This document shows positions 11,721-21,695 of a stretch of DNA of 64,000 bases, piece by piece (within the stretch, counting starts at the first letter, position 1; the number at the start of each line of letters is the position of its first letter). Below the pieces are notes generated by a model. The model saw nothing but the letters and a program-made list of their open reading frames with translations, did not search any database and was not told the origin of the DNA. Made by a program: the position numbers and the translations under genes. The DNA is from Cyanoderma ruficeps (lineage: Eukaryota; Chordata; Aves; Passeriformes; Timaliidae), in NCBI GenBank assembly GCA_008694505.1, contig VZDJ01000036.1, forward strand, positions 1 through 64,000. Direction: 5' to 3'.

Positions 11721-13964
11721 GAGCGCTGCCGAGGCGCGGGGCCGGGCCGGTGACTCACCGTCACTGTCTGTACCTGCCGGTGACTCAGCTCTCACTTCCC
11801 CGCCCTGGCAGAGCCGGAATGAGATCCCGGCCGGCCGCTGGGAGCGCGTTTTTGCCACCCCCAGCACAGGGTCAGGGCCATCACCCACCCGCAGGAGATG
11901 GCAGCAGGGTCACAAACAGGCTGCGGGCACAGCCCAAGGCTGCTGGGAGCCTCCTGTCAAGGCTGAAAGGCCAAAGATAGAGAGGCGCGGTTTAAATGCC
12001 ATTAGATGAATACAGGTCCAGGCTCCACTGAGCCTGGGTTTGTGCCTCTGTGAGTGTGGGAGGGGGAAAGGAAAGCCCCGTCCCTCCCTCCCCATCTCAG
12101 ATCTGCAGCTGGGTCTGCACTGCTCCGGGTGAGGAACAACAGCACAGTGGAGACACACTGCTGGAATGTCCTTGAGGTTTTGAGCTGAGAACATGCTGCC
12201 ACCTTCACTGAGCACCACCAGCCTCACAAAAAGATTCATGTGGTCTCTTCCAGCTGTTTTCTGGGAGCTCATGACTGCAGAGGTTGATATTTTTGCCCTG
12301 GGCTTTGGCTTGCCCCTTTGCTCTCCCCAGAGACACCTCCTGAGCCACTCTTCAGCCATGCAGGGACAAGCTGATGGATGTGCTGGGCTTCCCTGCTCTC
12401 TCTCCTGGACACTGCTCTGACCCCTTCAGGAAGGAAATACCTTTTTCCCACCACTTTCTCCTTCACAGCTCTCCTTTTCCTCATGTCAGAGCAATTCTGT
12501 GCCCCTCCTACTCATGCCTCAGTTTCTCTGGCCATGGATGGTGTGTTCTGTGGATGGGATCTCACAGGCATCTCAGCCAGGCTCCCTGCAGAGCAGAGAA
12601 CGTGGCCCTGGAGAGAGCCACTTTGGGTGCGAAACAAGCCAGGAATTTTTACCGTGTACCCCCAAAATGCTGCAGTGCTGCTTTCCTGCAGTGCCCGTGG
12701 CTGCAAGTGAGAATGTAGAGCATTAATGCCCCAGAGACTCCTCCTGTTGGGAGCTTCTATCCCAACAGACCAACTCTGCCAGAATCCCACTGAGAAATAC
12801 TGAATAAGAACAGGATTTTTGCACAGCCTCTTCCTGCTAACATTCCCACAGGAGATGGTCTAGATCACTGTACTTAGAAGAAGAAATGCTGCTGGTGTAT
12901 TTCCCAGGAATGAGTCTGAAATGTTCAGGATGCAGCCACAGAATAGGGTAATGGTCCCATCCCAAGATCTTCCCATCCAAATCAACCAGCAGGTGCAGCC
13001 TGTGGGCTGAGGGAGCAGGAAACAGCCAGGATTTGCTTCTGATCAGCACATGCAACCTGAGAGCAACTGTCCCCACCTCCATGAATTGTAGGTGACACAA
13101 AAAGGCAAGTGCTGGAAAAAGGCCTGAAGAACAATGGGGTGGGTTTGTGGCTTTCTACAGGGGTGTTCTCTAGAAAAAAAGGGAACAAAAATCCAGGAAG
13201 TGTTTCCATCAGAGCCTCACCAGGCTTGAATGGGTGGCTCTGTCCAGAAGCAGCCTGGACACAAAAATGAGAGTCCCACCCCCATGTGCAATGAAGAAAG
13301 CTCTGAAGTCCCCAAGCCAAGGGACAGGGTGCCCCAGGCCCTCCAGGGACCCAGCTCACTGCCTGCTGCCCACCCAGCAGGCAGGTCTCACACCCTGGGG
13401 AGTACCCTTGGAGGGGACCTCTTCAAATTGCCAGCTCTCCCCAAAATGTCAGTCTGAGGCCTTTTGGGATGTGATGTTTTGGAAATAGTCTTCAGATTGA
13501 TTCCGTCTCTTTGCCCTATTTTTATCTCCTGTTTACAGGCCAGAGGCTGTTCATTGCTTCGTGCTCTCCTGTCCCTCATTTCCACTTTTCATGATTTATT
13601 ACTCCATTTTAATTTCATTTAGCCTATATTCCCTGCTGGAACGCTGGTCATAGAGTTCAGTGCCTTCTTAACCTTTTCAGCACTGTTTCCTCTGTAGTTA
13701 AGAGTGTCCCTTAATATTAAGGTTAATGCATCCTTAGAGGATGAGCTGACAGCTGTGTGTGTCACATCAGCACATGGCAAGGTTCTGTCCCTCAGCCCAA
13801 GCAAGGTGTTTTTAAGGTGTGTTCCATGGAGTTTCCAGACATCAACTGGCCCCATTGGAGTTTCTCTTGCAACATCCTCTGGATGTCCAGAAACCCCAGA
13901 CAAATGCCCCAACATACCCAGTCCCAACAAATCCAACTGATTCTGTTGATCAGCAATAGGACCC
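11721..13964. other. Unassigned stretch with small CpG-rich patch at its left end
   Basis: 11710-11860 is CpG-rich and carries two copies of 'gccggtgactca' (11746-11757 and 11776-11787), each containing the AP-1-type core TGACTCA. The remainder to 13964 holds no recognised gene or repeat. Open frames of up to 149 residues (minus, 11910-12359) have no known motif. Confidence 0.4.
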
Positions 13965-14205
13965 GAGTGGGGAGGGAGCGAGGTTTAGGATGGATATGAG
14001 AAAAAGGTTCATCCCCCAGAGGGTGCTGGGCACTGCTCAGACTCCCCAGGGAATGGGCACAGCCCTGAGCCCGCCAGAGCTCCAGGAGCCATTGGAAAAA
14101 GTTCTCAGGGGTGCACAGGATGGGATTGTTGGGGTGTCTGTGCAGGGCCTGGAGCTGGACTGGGTGATCCCTGTGGGCCCTTCCAGCTCAGGTTGTGTCT
14201 CATGC
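13965..14205 (+). mobile_element. CR1 LINE 3' fragment, plus orientation
   Basis: The sense CR1 blocks are 'gaggtttaggatggatatg', 'cccccagagggtgctgggca', 'ctccccagggaatgggcac', 'gagctccaggagccattgg' and 'gtgatccctgtgggcccttcc'. Confidence 0.9.
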
Positions 14206-15714
14206 AGTGGATACCACTTCAGGCCCAGGTTAGTGTCTGCACAGGGGTTTAGCCTTCAGTTAGGAGCCCTCTTAAATCTAATCTGTGCATGAGGTTAATG
14301 AATTTCTCCTGTTCTTCTTGCAGTAAATATGAAAATTCCTATTTCCTGTAATGGCACAATGACATTTGGCCTAAACAGATTGGATTTAAGTCTGTGCAAT
14401 GCCCCAGGACTTGGAGCTCTTCACTGGTCAGTTCTAAAAAACCTTGAGGAGAAAACATTCACTTTCTGTATATTCTGCCACTGAAGGCTGTTCCTGCTCC
14501 TGTGAAGGTCTGCAAATAAAGGAGCCAATCAAGCTACAGGCAACAGAGTGTTGTAAGAGTATTGTTTTGCTGATGAGAGAGCAGAAGGAACATGAGTGAG
14601 GCTGGAAGGCGTGAAATGGAAAAGTGATGAAAAGAGTCTGCTAACACCTGGCCAAGCTCATTCCATTCCCTGCCAAGGGTTACTGCAGGAGGGGATAATC
14701 AGAACTCCCCCCCCGAAAATAACCCCCCACCTTGACATGGGGAGGTGCAGGGGTCTTGTGGGGCTTCTACTGTCAACAGCAAATTGTGCAACTTTCTCAT
14801 TTCTTTCTCAGTGCAAAATGCCTCGGGCTGAGGAGGAGGCACAGGAGAGCAATTGGTGGGGGAGTGAACATGAGTGTGCCTCCAGATCTGAGCTTTCCTC
14901 AGTGGATTAAACCTTCAAATGTCTCTTAATGCACCAGAATCCCCTGGCAGACACTCTCAGAGGCCGGGGTTTAGCTCCTGTGCTTGGTTCCTGCATCTTG
15001 TGGCTGGTTTGACTTGAGAACTCTATGCTGGCTCTGAAGTGTTTGCTGGGAGAAGCAGGCACAGGATAAACATGTGTGCACACACAGACTGAGCTGCCTG
15101 AACACCGCACCTTGAGCAGGCTCTGCACCCTAAGAGAGAGCAAAGCTGGCACCTGGGGGACACCTGAGGGCACCTGGGGGACACCTGAGGACACCTAGGG
15201 ACGCCTGCGTTGTGGCACAGAGCCCAAGGCAGAAAGCAGACACACACATGGTGCTTTAGGGAGCTGCTGAAGTGGAACCCTTGGATCCCATCCTTGGTAT
15301 TTTCCACGATTACTGCACATGTCCTGGGCAGTAGAACCCTGCAGGCCCATGGTCAGCACCAGCCAGGCAGGCAGAGGGCCAAGCACTCCTGCTCAACACA
15401 TCCAGGTTTCCCCTCACACCAGCAGACTTTGGGGACAGTATAAACCAGCCCAGCTCAGGGCAGCCCTGCACTGGTGTTCTGCAGGATTTAATCATAATGG
15501 TGAGGCCCTTGACTCCTCCTTGTGATCCTGTCCTACCCTGATATGGTCTCATCCAAAAATCAAATGCTTATATTTAACAGCTGTAATATATCTTAAATCA
15601 CAAGGAAGCCGCGGGTAGATTCAACAGGTCCTTCCCAGAAAAATGCCACCCATCATAGATCTATATAGACAGGTTCATAGACAGGTCAAGAGGACCTAAA
15701 AGTAACAACCCCCT
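14206..15714. other. Unassigned stretch with short 24-bp-type repeat
   Basis: I see no gene. At about 15150-15200 the motif 'gcacctgggggacacctgag' repeats about twice, with a further degenerate half unit. AATAAA occurs at about 14515, but no coding sequence can be linked to it. Confidence 0.4.
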
Positions 15715-15842
15715 GTCATGAGGCTGGACAGGGCATGGAGCAACCTGGGATAGTTGAATGTGTCCCTGCAGGGGGTGGAATGAAATGAGCTCTAAGGTCC
15801 CTTCCAACCAAAACCATTCCATGATTCTTTGGCTCTATAAAC
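15715..15842 (+). mobile_element. CR1 LINE 3' tail, plus orientation
   Basis: The sense CR1 tail reads 'aggctggacagggcatggag', 'caacctgggatagttgaatg', 'tgagctctaaggtcccttcc', 'aaccaaaaccattccatgat'. Confidence 0.9.
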
Positions 15843-16845
15843 TGTCAAAACCTAAAAGACATAAAAGTGCAGTGATGTTGATTCAGGATTTAGAAATGCC
15901 AGTCAGATCCTCTTAGCTCTATCCCCTTGGTGCCCCATTCCTCTGATCTCCCCTCTGGTCACTACATCCCTGTGGGACCACACTTGCCATGACCAGTGTC
16001 ACCAGACAGCCCAGCTCTCTAGGAGGGGTTGGACACATGGACAGCAGGGATGGGATGTGCTGTTGCTGTGGAATTTCTAATTATTTGTGTTTGCTCACCT
16101 ATAGCCCAACATTTTTAGTCAAACTGAAAATCTTGGTGTAAAGCTTTGATAATGTCAAACATTTTTCAAAGCTGAAAGCCAGCACTTGCTGTGAGGAAAG
16201 AACAGATTTTACATGATTTCTTGTCCTCTTTATCCCAGCAGGATCTGGGTCTGGTGTAGCAGGCCGTGAACTAAGCCACTTCAGACTCGACTCAGGGATT
16301 CAGCTAAGAATGTGTAAAACTCACCAGTTCAGATCCTTCTGAGCCTTGGGAAAACATTCCAGCATACGGTCTTGAACACAGGCTTAAAATAAATCCCATG
16401 GGAATGCTCCACCAGGCAGGAGCACTGCCATGGACCATCAGCTTTGTCCTGGGAGTTCTGCAAATCCAGCCTTTATTGGGCAGTTTTTAAGCTCAGCAGA
16501 GGCAGATACAGCAAATAAAACCAAGCAGCAAAAACTGACCCACAGGGCCTGAGCTGGAGCCATGGGACTGGTGAGATGGATTTTGCTGGTGTGTGTTGTG
16601 CTTTTCTTCCTCCAAAGTGTCTGCTGGGTGCCCTGGGAAGAGTCATCGTAACAGCTCAGTGTAATGAAAAACCAGGGAAAACAACTCAATTGGTGAGTGC
16701 CCTGTGGGAAATCAAATCCCTGAGCCAGCCCGGCGGGATTTCTGCCAGGCAGCTCTTCAGGAAAACATCCTCAGGACAAAGAACTCGGAATAAACCCATG
16801 ATTTTGCTGTGAACAGAACACGGAAATGATAAAGTCCTAAAAACG
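15843..16845. other. Unassigned non-coding stretch
   Basis: I see no gene, RNA or named repeat in this kilobase. Open frames are under 85 residues. Confidence 0.4.
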
Positions 16846-17295
16846 CCATAGAATTATGGAATCATTAAATTTGGAAAGGACCTCCAGGATCATTGAGTCC
16901 AACCATTCCTCCAGCACTGCCAAAACTACCACTAAACCATGTCCCCAAGTCCACAGGTGCCTTTTGAACACTTCTAGGGATGGTGACATCACCACTGCCC
17001 TGGCCAGCCTGAGCTGAGCCTGACCACCCCTTTAGTGAAAAGATTTTCCCAATATCCAACCTAAACCTCCCCTGGCACCACCTGAGGCTGTTTCCCCTTG
17101 TCCTGTCCCTGTTCCCTGGGAGCAGAGCCCGACCCCCCCGGCTGTCCCCTCCTGTCAGGGAGTTGTGCAGAGCCAGAAGGGCCCCCCTGAGCCTCCTTTT
17201 CTCCAGGCTGAGCCCCTTTCCCAGCTCCCTCAGCTGCTCCTGCTGCTCCAGCCCCTTCCCCAGCTCTGTTCCCTTCTCTGGTGCAAAAAGCTGCA
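16846..17295 (-). mobile_element. CR1 LINE 3' region, minus orientation, long copy
   Basis: This is one of the longest CR1 copies in the window. It starts with the antisense end 'ccatagaattatggaatcat' and continues through 'ggatcattgagtccaacc', 'actaaaccatgtccccaagt', 'atccaacctaaacctcccct', 'cctgtcagggagttgtgcag' and 'ttctccaggctgagcccc'. The minus-strand frame at 16865-17461 (198 residues) is translated CR1 and not a host gene. Confidence 0.93.
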
Positions 17296-18069
17296 GTGGT
17301 TTTGCTTGCAGGGAGGTTTTGGAAACAGTGAGGATCCAGGGAGGCCATGGGGTGGTGCAGGGGGTGGAACATTGCCTGTGTGGGGCTGGACCAGCACCCA
17401 CTGGAGATGTCTCCAAAAGCCTCCGTGGCATCTCAGCAGAGAAGGACAAACTCACAGCCATAATGTTTTTGAGTATTTAAATAGAAAGTTGGAAAATGGA
17501 GACTTAGAAAATTGGTAACTATAATCCAAGAAGTGCTCTTAAAGAAGAGCCTTTAAAGAAATGTTGCTGCCTTGATCTCCCTCACTCAGAGAGGTTTGAC
17601 CCGTGAGATCTGCAGTGAGAGCTCTCCAGCCCTGACACTGGAAGAAAAGACCACGTCAGTTTCAACAGAACTTAATTATTGTCTCTCTTTATGCCAGCTA
17701 TTATTATTTTTCCTGACTTCCTGGTTATTATCACCTCTCCAGAGCCTGAAAAACCCTCTGCTGTGCTGCCTCCTGCTAGAACAGCTTTCACTGTTCTTTT
17801 TTCTCCTGCTCTCCTGGAGGATCTTGCTGCTCCCTTTGCAGTCCTGCTGTGTGACACCTTTTCCAGAGGGATGCAAGCCTATTGCTGGCTAACAGTGCTA
17901 CAGAGTTCCCCCAAACATTCTCAATGCCCATCTAACCATCAATTTTAATGATTTCCAGGTTAGCTGCCATTAAATAGCTGGGGGGTTCCCTGGATTTTTG
18001 ATGTATTTCAGAGTGTTCTTGATCCTGTGCAGTGGCTTAGTGGAGAATGATCACATTTTTACTTCATGT
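17296..18069. other. Unassigned non-coding stretch
   Basis: I see nothing recognisable. A Leu-rich plus-strand frame at 17572-17892 looks membrane-like only because of T/C-rich sequence; it has no family signature. Confidence 0.4.
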
Positions 18070-18440
18070 ATCACAGAGCAATCTGAGTTGGAAGGCAGCT
18101 GCAAGAATCATCCAGCCCAACCCCTGGCCCTGCACAGACACCCAAACATTCCCTGCACAGACACCCCAACAATCCCACCCTGGGCATCCCTGAGAGCATT
18201 GTCCAAACACTCCTGGAGCTCTGACAGCCTTGGGGCCCATTCCCTGGGGAGCCTGGGCAGTGCCCAGCACCCTCTGGGGGAAGAACCTTTCCCTGAGAAC
18301 CAACCTAACCCTCCCCTGTCCCAGCTCCAGCCATTCCCTTGGGTCCTGTCCCTGGTCACAGAGCAGAGATTGGAGCTGCCCCCTGGGAGGAGCTGCAACC
18401 CCTGACATGCTCTGCCCTCAGTCTCCTCTCCAGGCTTCTC
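18070..18440 (-). mobile_element. CR1 LINE 3' region, minus orientation
   Basis: The antisense CR1 blocks are 'gagttggaaggcagctgcaa', 'caaacactcctggagctctg', 'ccctggggagcctgggcagt', 'gcaccctctgggggaagaac' and 'tcagtctcctctccaggct'. There is a local duplication of the 'ccctgcacagacacccaaac' segment at 18128-18170. Confidence 0.93.
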
Positions 18441-18823
18441 TGGGTTGAATGTACTTTTCCTTTAAAAAGTGAAAGTGAGATTTCACTTCCTATTCTGAGC
18501 TGGGAGTTCAGGAACAGCCTCTGTAAGTGTAGTGGAATGAGGAGGCCTTGCCACTCCCTGTGTCTCTAACAGGACCTGATTTTAGCCTGGCAGGAAGCCC
18601 TGATGCTGGAACTGTCCCTGGCATTTTACCTTGCTGATGTCATGGGATTTACAACCTTTCCATGCACTTTGTGACATCCTGCTGCTTTGTACCTGGTGCT
18701 CAGTGAGTGGGAATGATGCCTTCTGTCATTTTCTACCATCTCCACAAGCTCTCTGTGCATGGATTTAGGAAAAATGGGGTTTGCATCTTGCCAGATGGGA
18801 AACACAGACCAAGGGTTGTGCAG

Positions 18824-19100
18824 AGAGTCACGGAATCATTTAGGTTGGAAATGCCCTCTGAGATCATCAAGGGCAACCGTTACCCCAGTGCTGCCAAGGC
18901 CACCTCTAAAACATGTCCCCAAGGGCCACATTCATGTGTCCTTTAAATCCCTCCACTCCACCACTGCCCTGGACAGCTGTGCCAGTGCCTGACCATCCAT
19001 TTGAGGAAGATGTACCAATATCCAATCCAAACCTTTCCTGGTGCAATCTGAGGCTCTTTCCTCTGGTCCTGCCCCTTGTTCTCTGATCCCAAGGAGGGTA
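18824..19100 (-). mobile_element. CR1 LINE 3' region, minus orientation
   Basis: The antisense CR1 reads 'agtcacggaatcatttaggt', 'tggaaatgccctctgagatc', 'aaaacatgtccccaagggcc', 'gccctggacagctgtgccag' and 'aatatccaatccaaaccttt'. Confidence 0.92.
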
Positions 19101-19604
19101 GTGGGGAACATGCAGGTTTCTTGTCCTGTCACATCTCAGTTCCATATTGAAACATCTTCCTTCTGCTGAGTAGGAGTGAGCTGGGGAAGGCTCTCACCTC
19201 AGCACTGCGCACTGGGCACCAACATATTTTCATTTTGAATAAAAGCTAGCAGAATTTTGTCTTAAGATTGGCAGTTGGCATTCTATAGATAGTTTAGATG
19301 CATCCTGAATGTTTGAAGTGCTGTGCTTTCCTATTTCCCTTGGCACAGCACAGCCTCTATTTGTTAGATGGTCTTTAAATGGAATTGCTGCTTGCTGGAC
19401 TGAACTGCCGTGGGCAGCTTCTCCCTGGTCTCAGAGACTGTCAGGACAAGGTGAGTGACTGACACACAGACCCAAAGTGGAAAAAAAAAAGGGGACATGG
19501 GCAGAAAGGTCATGGAAGAGATTTTTAAAGATGATGGAGCCCATGGGTATTATTCTTGAATAAAAACAGAGTGTTTCATAATGGGCAGAGAGGCCCATGG
19601 AGGA

Positions 19605-20175
19605 GAGTCATGATTTAACTTCAGCCAGCAAGGAAACAACACAGAGCTGGCTCAGACACTTCCCCCTTCCCCTGTGGGAAAGAAGAACCAGGAAAAAAAA
19701 GATAAACTTGGTAGATTAAGAGAAATTTAATAATTAAAACAAAATAAAACATAACAATACTAGTACAGTACTAACAGTGAGGATAATGGAATGAAAAGGA
19801 AGGAGAGAGGAATAAAGCCCAAGAGAGACAAGTGATGCAGTTGCTCCTCACCCATGACCCATGCCCAGCCCCTCCCCAGCAGTTGGCTCCCCACCAACCC
19901 TCCCAGTTTCCATACTGGGCATGATGTTCCATGGTCTGGAATATCCCTCTGCTTGGTTCAGATCAGCTGTCCTGGCCATGATCCCTCCCAGTCCTTGTCA
20001 CCTCCCCAATGGCAGAGCATGGGAAATGGAAAAGTCCTTGACTTGGGGAGAGCATTTCCCAGCAACAACCAAACCAGCAGCGTGTTATCAACATTGTTCT
20101 CATCCTGAATCCGAAACACAGCCCCGGACCAGCTACGGGAAGAAAATTAACCCTATCCCAGCCAAACCCAGGACA
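19605..20175 (-). mobile_element. Full-length ERVL-type solo LTR, antisense
   Basis: The plus strand shows the reverse complement of a very common avian ERVL-type LTR. The left end is 'tgatttaacttcagccagca', the middle 'ggtctggaatatccctctgc' and 'gttcagatcagctgtcctgg', and the right end 'gtgttatcaacattgttctc', 'aagaaaattaaccctatccc', 'agccaaacccaggaca'. Length is about 570 bp. No gag, pol or env sequence flanks it, so it is a solo LTR. The exact left boundary is uncertain by a few bases. Confidence 0.88.
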
Positions 20176-20784
20176 GGGAGCACGTGCCTCGGCTGCGGGC
20201 CCTGCATCCCGCTGCTCCTTCCCAGGAGGAAGGGAGGAGGGTTTCACAGCCATCTCCCCGTCCTCCCCTGGCAGCAGGATCGAAGCCTGGTGGAAGGAGC
20301 CACCTGTCCCCGCCGTGGCGTGTGACACCGGCCACTACAGCCCATCTGCTCCTGGTGCCGGCGGGGCCGCGGGTGGGAGGCGGCCGGGGCTGTGCCAGCG
20401 CTGAAGGACAGAGAGGTTTGTCCCTGTGGGCTCTGTGCTGTGGCACGGTGTCCTTGGCAGGTGCAGAGCACGGCAAGTCCGCTGTGCTCCTCCCCGCCTG
20501 ATGGCAGCCCCGGCTCGGGCACGGGCTGGCCGCCAGCTCCGCACGGGTCCAGACACAGCGACATCCACCCCCGGCCCGGACAAGGCACTGCTGAGCCCGG
20601 CTGAGCCCGGCTGCTCGGAGCCTCCGCAGGCACCAGCTGCTCCACTCGCACAGGGCTGAGCTCAAGCCTCAGCCTTGGAAAATTCCGTGTGGGAAATGGG
20701 ATCAAATCACAGGGTTTCTGTGCTTCAGCTCCATTCTTGCTTGGGAAGAAAATGTCTCCCGGTTTTCTTCACAGCATGAGCATC
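20176..20784. other. GC-rich unassigned patch
   Basis: Directly right of the LTR is a CpG-containing GC-rich patch (about 20160-20660) with overlapping frames on both strands, including a 170-residue minus frame. There is no domain and no matched splice sites. It may be a small CpG island, but no gene is supported. Confidence 0.35.
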
Positions 20785-20876
20785 TCGAGTGGAAGGTGTC
20801 CCATGGCAGGGATTGGAATGAGATGAGTTCTAAGGTCCCATCCAACCCAAACCATTCTGAGATTCCATGATCTTCA
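20785..20876 (+). mobile_element. CR1 LINE 3' tail, plus orientation, short
   Basis: Only the last ~90 bp of CR1 is present: 'gtggaaggtgtcccatggca', 'tgagttctaaggtcccatcc', 'aacccaaaccattctgagat', 'tccatgatct'. Confidence 0.88.
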
Positions 20877-21394
20877 GGCAGCTGCTTGTACCAAGGATGA
20901 CTACCCATGGATGAGGCTCCAGACACTGCTCCAGCACCTTGCAGCCAGCAAAAACGTATACAAAGGCTTCCTTTTCAGCCTTGTGGTACACACACACTGT
21001 TTCTACTCCCCATTTGGGGCACCTGCCATGCAGTGTCACCAGAGTTTTACTCCTGGGCGCTGAAGATGTCACATAGTGCCACGATGTTTTGCAAGAAGGA
21101 TAAGCTGTTCATTTAAGATGTGCTCTGACATCATGGTAACAAACAAGGTTAACAAATGTTGGGCTGATGCAGGAGATACCCTGAGCTGGGAGCACTTTTC
21201 CAGGGCTCTGGAGTGGTCTGTGAACTGAGCCTGCATGTGATGACTCAGGGAGAGACCTGCCAGCCCCCAGGAGAGCTCTGGGGAGGGATCAGCAGTGCTT
21301 GAGAAACTTCAGTGGGAGCCTGTGAGAGCCTGGGGATAGTTTGGGTCACAACATTTGGAACCCAAGCCAGGGGAGCGGAGATGCAGTCACATAG

Positions 21395-21695
21395 ATTATT
21401 AGAATGGTTTGGCTTGAAAGGGACCTTAAACTCATCTCCTTTCCATTCCATTCTCCTTTCCACCTTAAACTCATCTCCTGCCATGGCAGGGACACCTTGC
21501 ACTATCCCAGGTTGCTCCAAGCCCCATCCAGCCTGGCCTTGGACACTTGAGGGATCCAGGGACTGCCACCGCTTCTCTGGGCACCCTGTGCCAGGGCCTC
21601 CCCACCCTCCCAGGGAAAAGTTCCTTCCCAATCTGCATCTATCCCTGCCCTCTGGCAGTGGGAGCCATTCCCTGTGTCCTGTCAAGCTTTGGCCT
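21395..21695 (-). mobile_element. CR1 LINE 3' region, minus orientation, internal duplication
   Basis: The antisense CR1 reads 'gaatggtttggcttgaaagg', 'gaccttaaactcatctcctt', 'cccaggttgctccaagcccc', 'ggcaccctgtgccagggcct'. The 'ccttaaactcatctcct' segment occurs twice (about 21424 and 21463), a local tandem duplication inside the element. Confidence 0.92.

Noticed and set aside
11195..12009. Several 120-221-residue repetitive open frames on both strands
   Set aside because: They are translations of the 17-bp minisatellite. All frames stay open together, which real coding sequence would not do.
16865..17461. 198-residue minus-strand frame
   Set aside because: Translated CR1 LINE 3' sequence, not a host gene.
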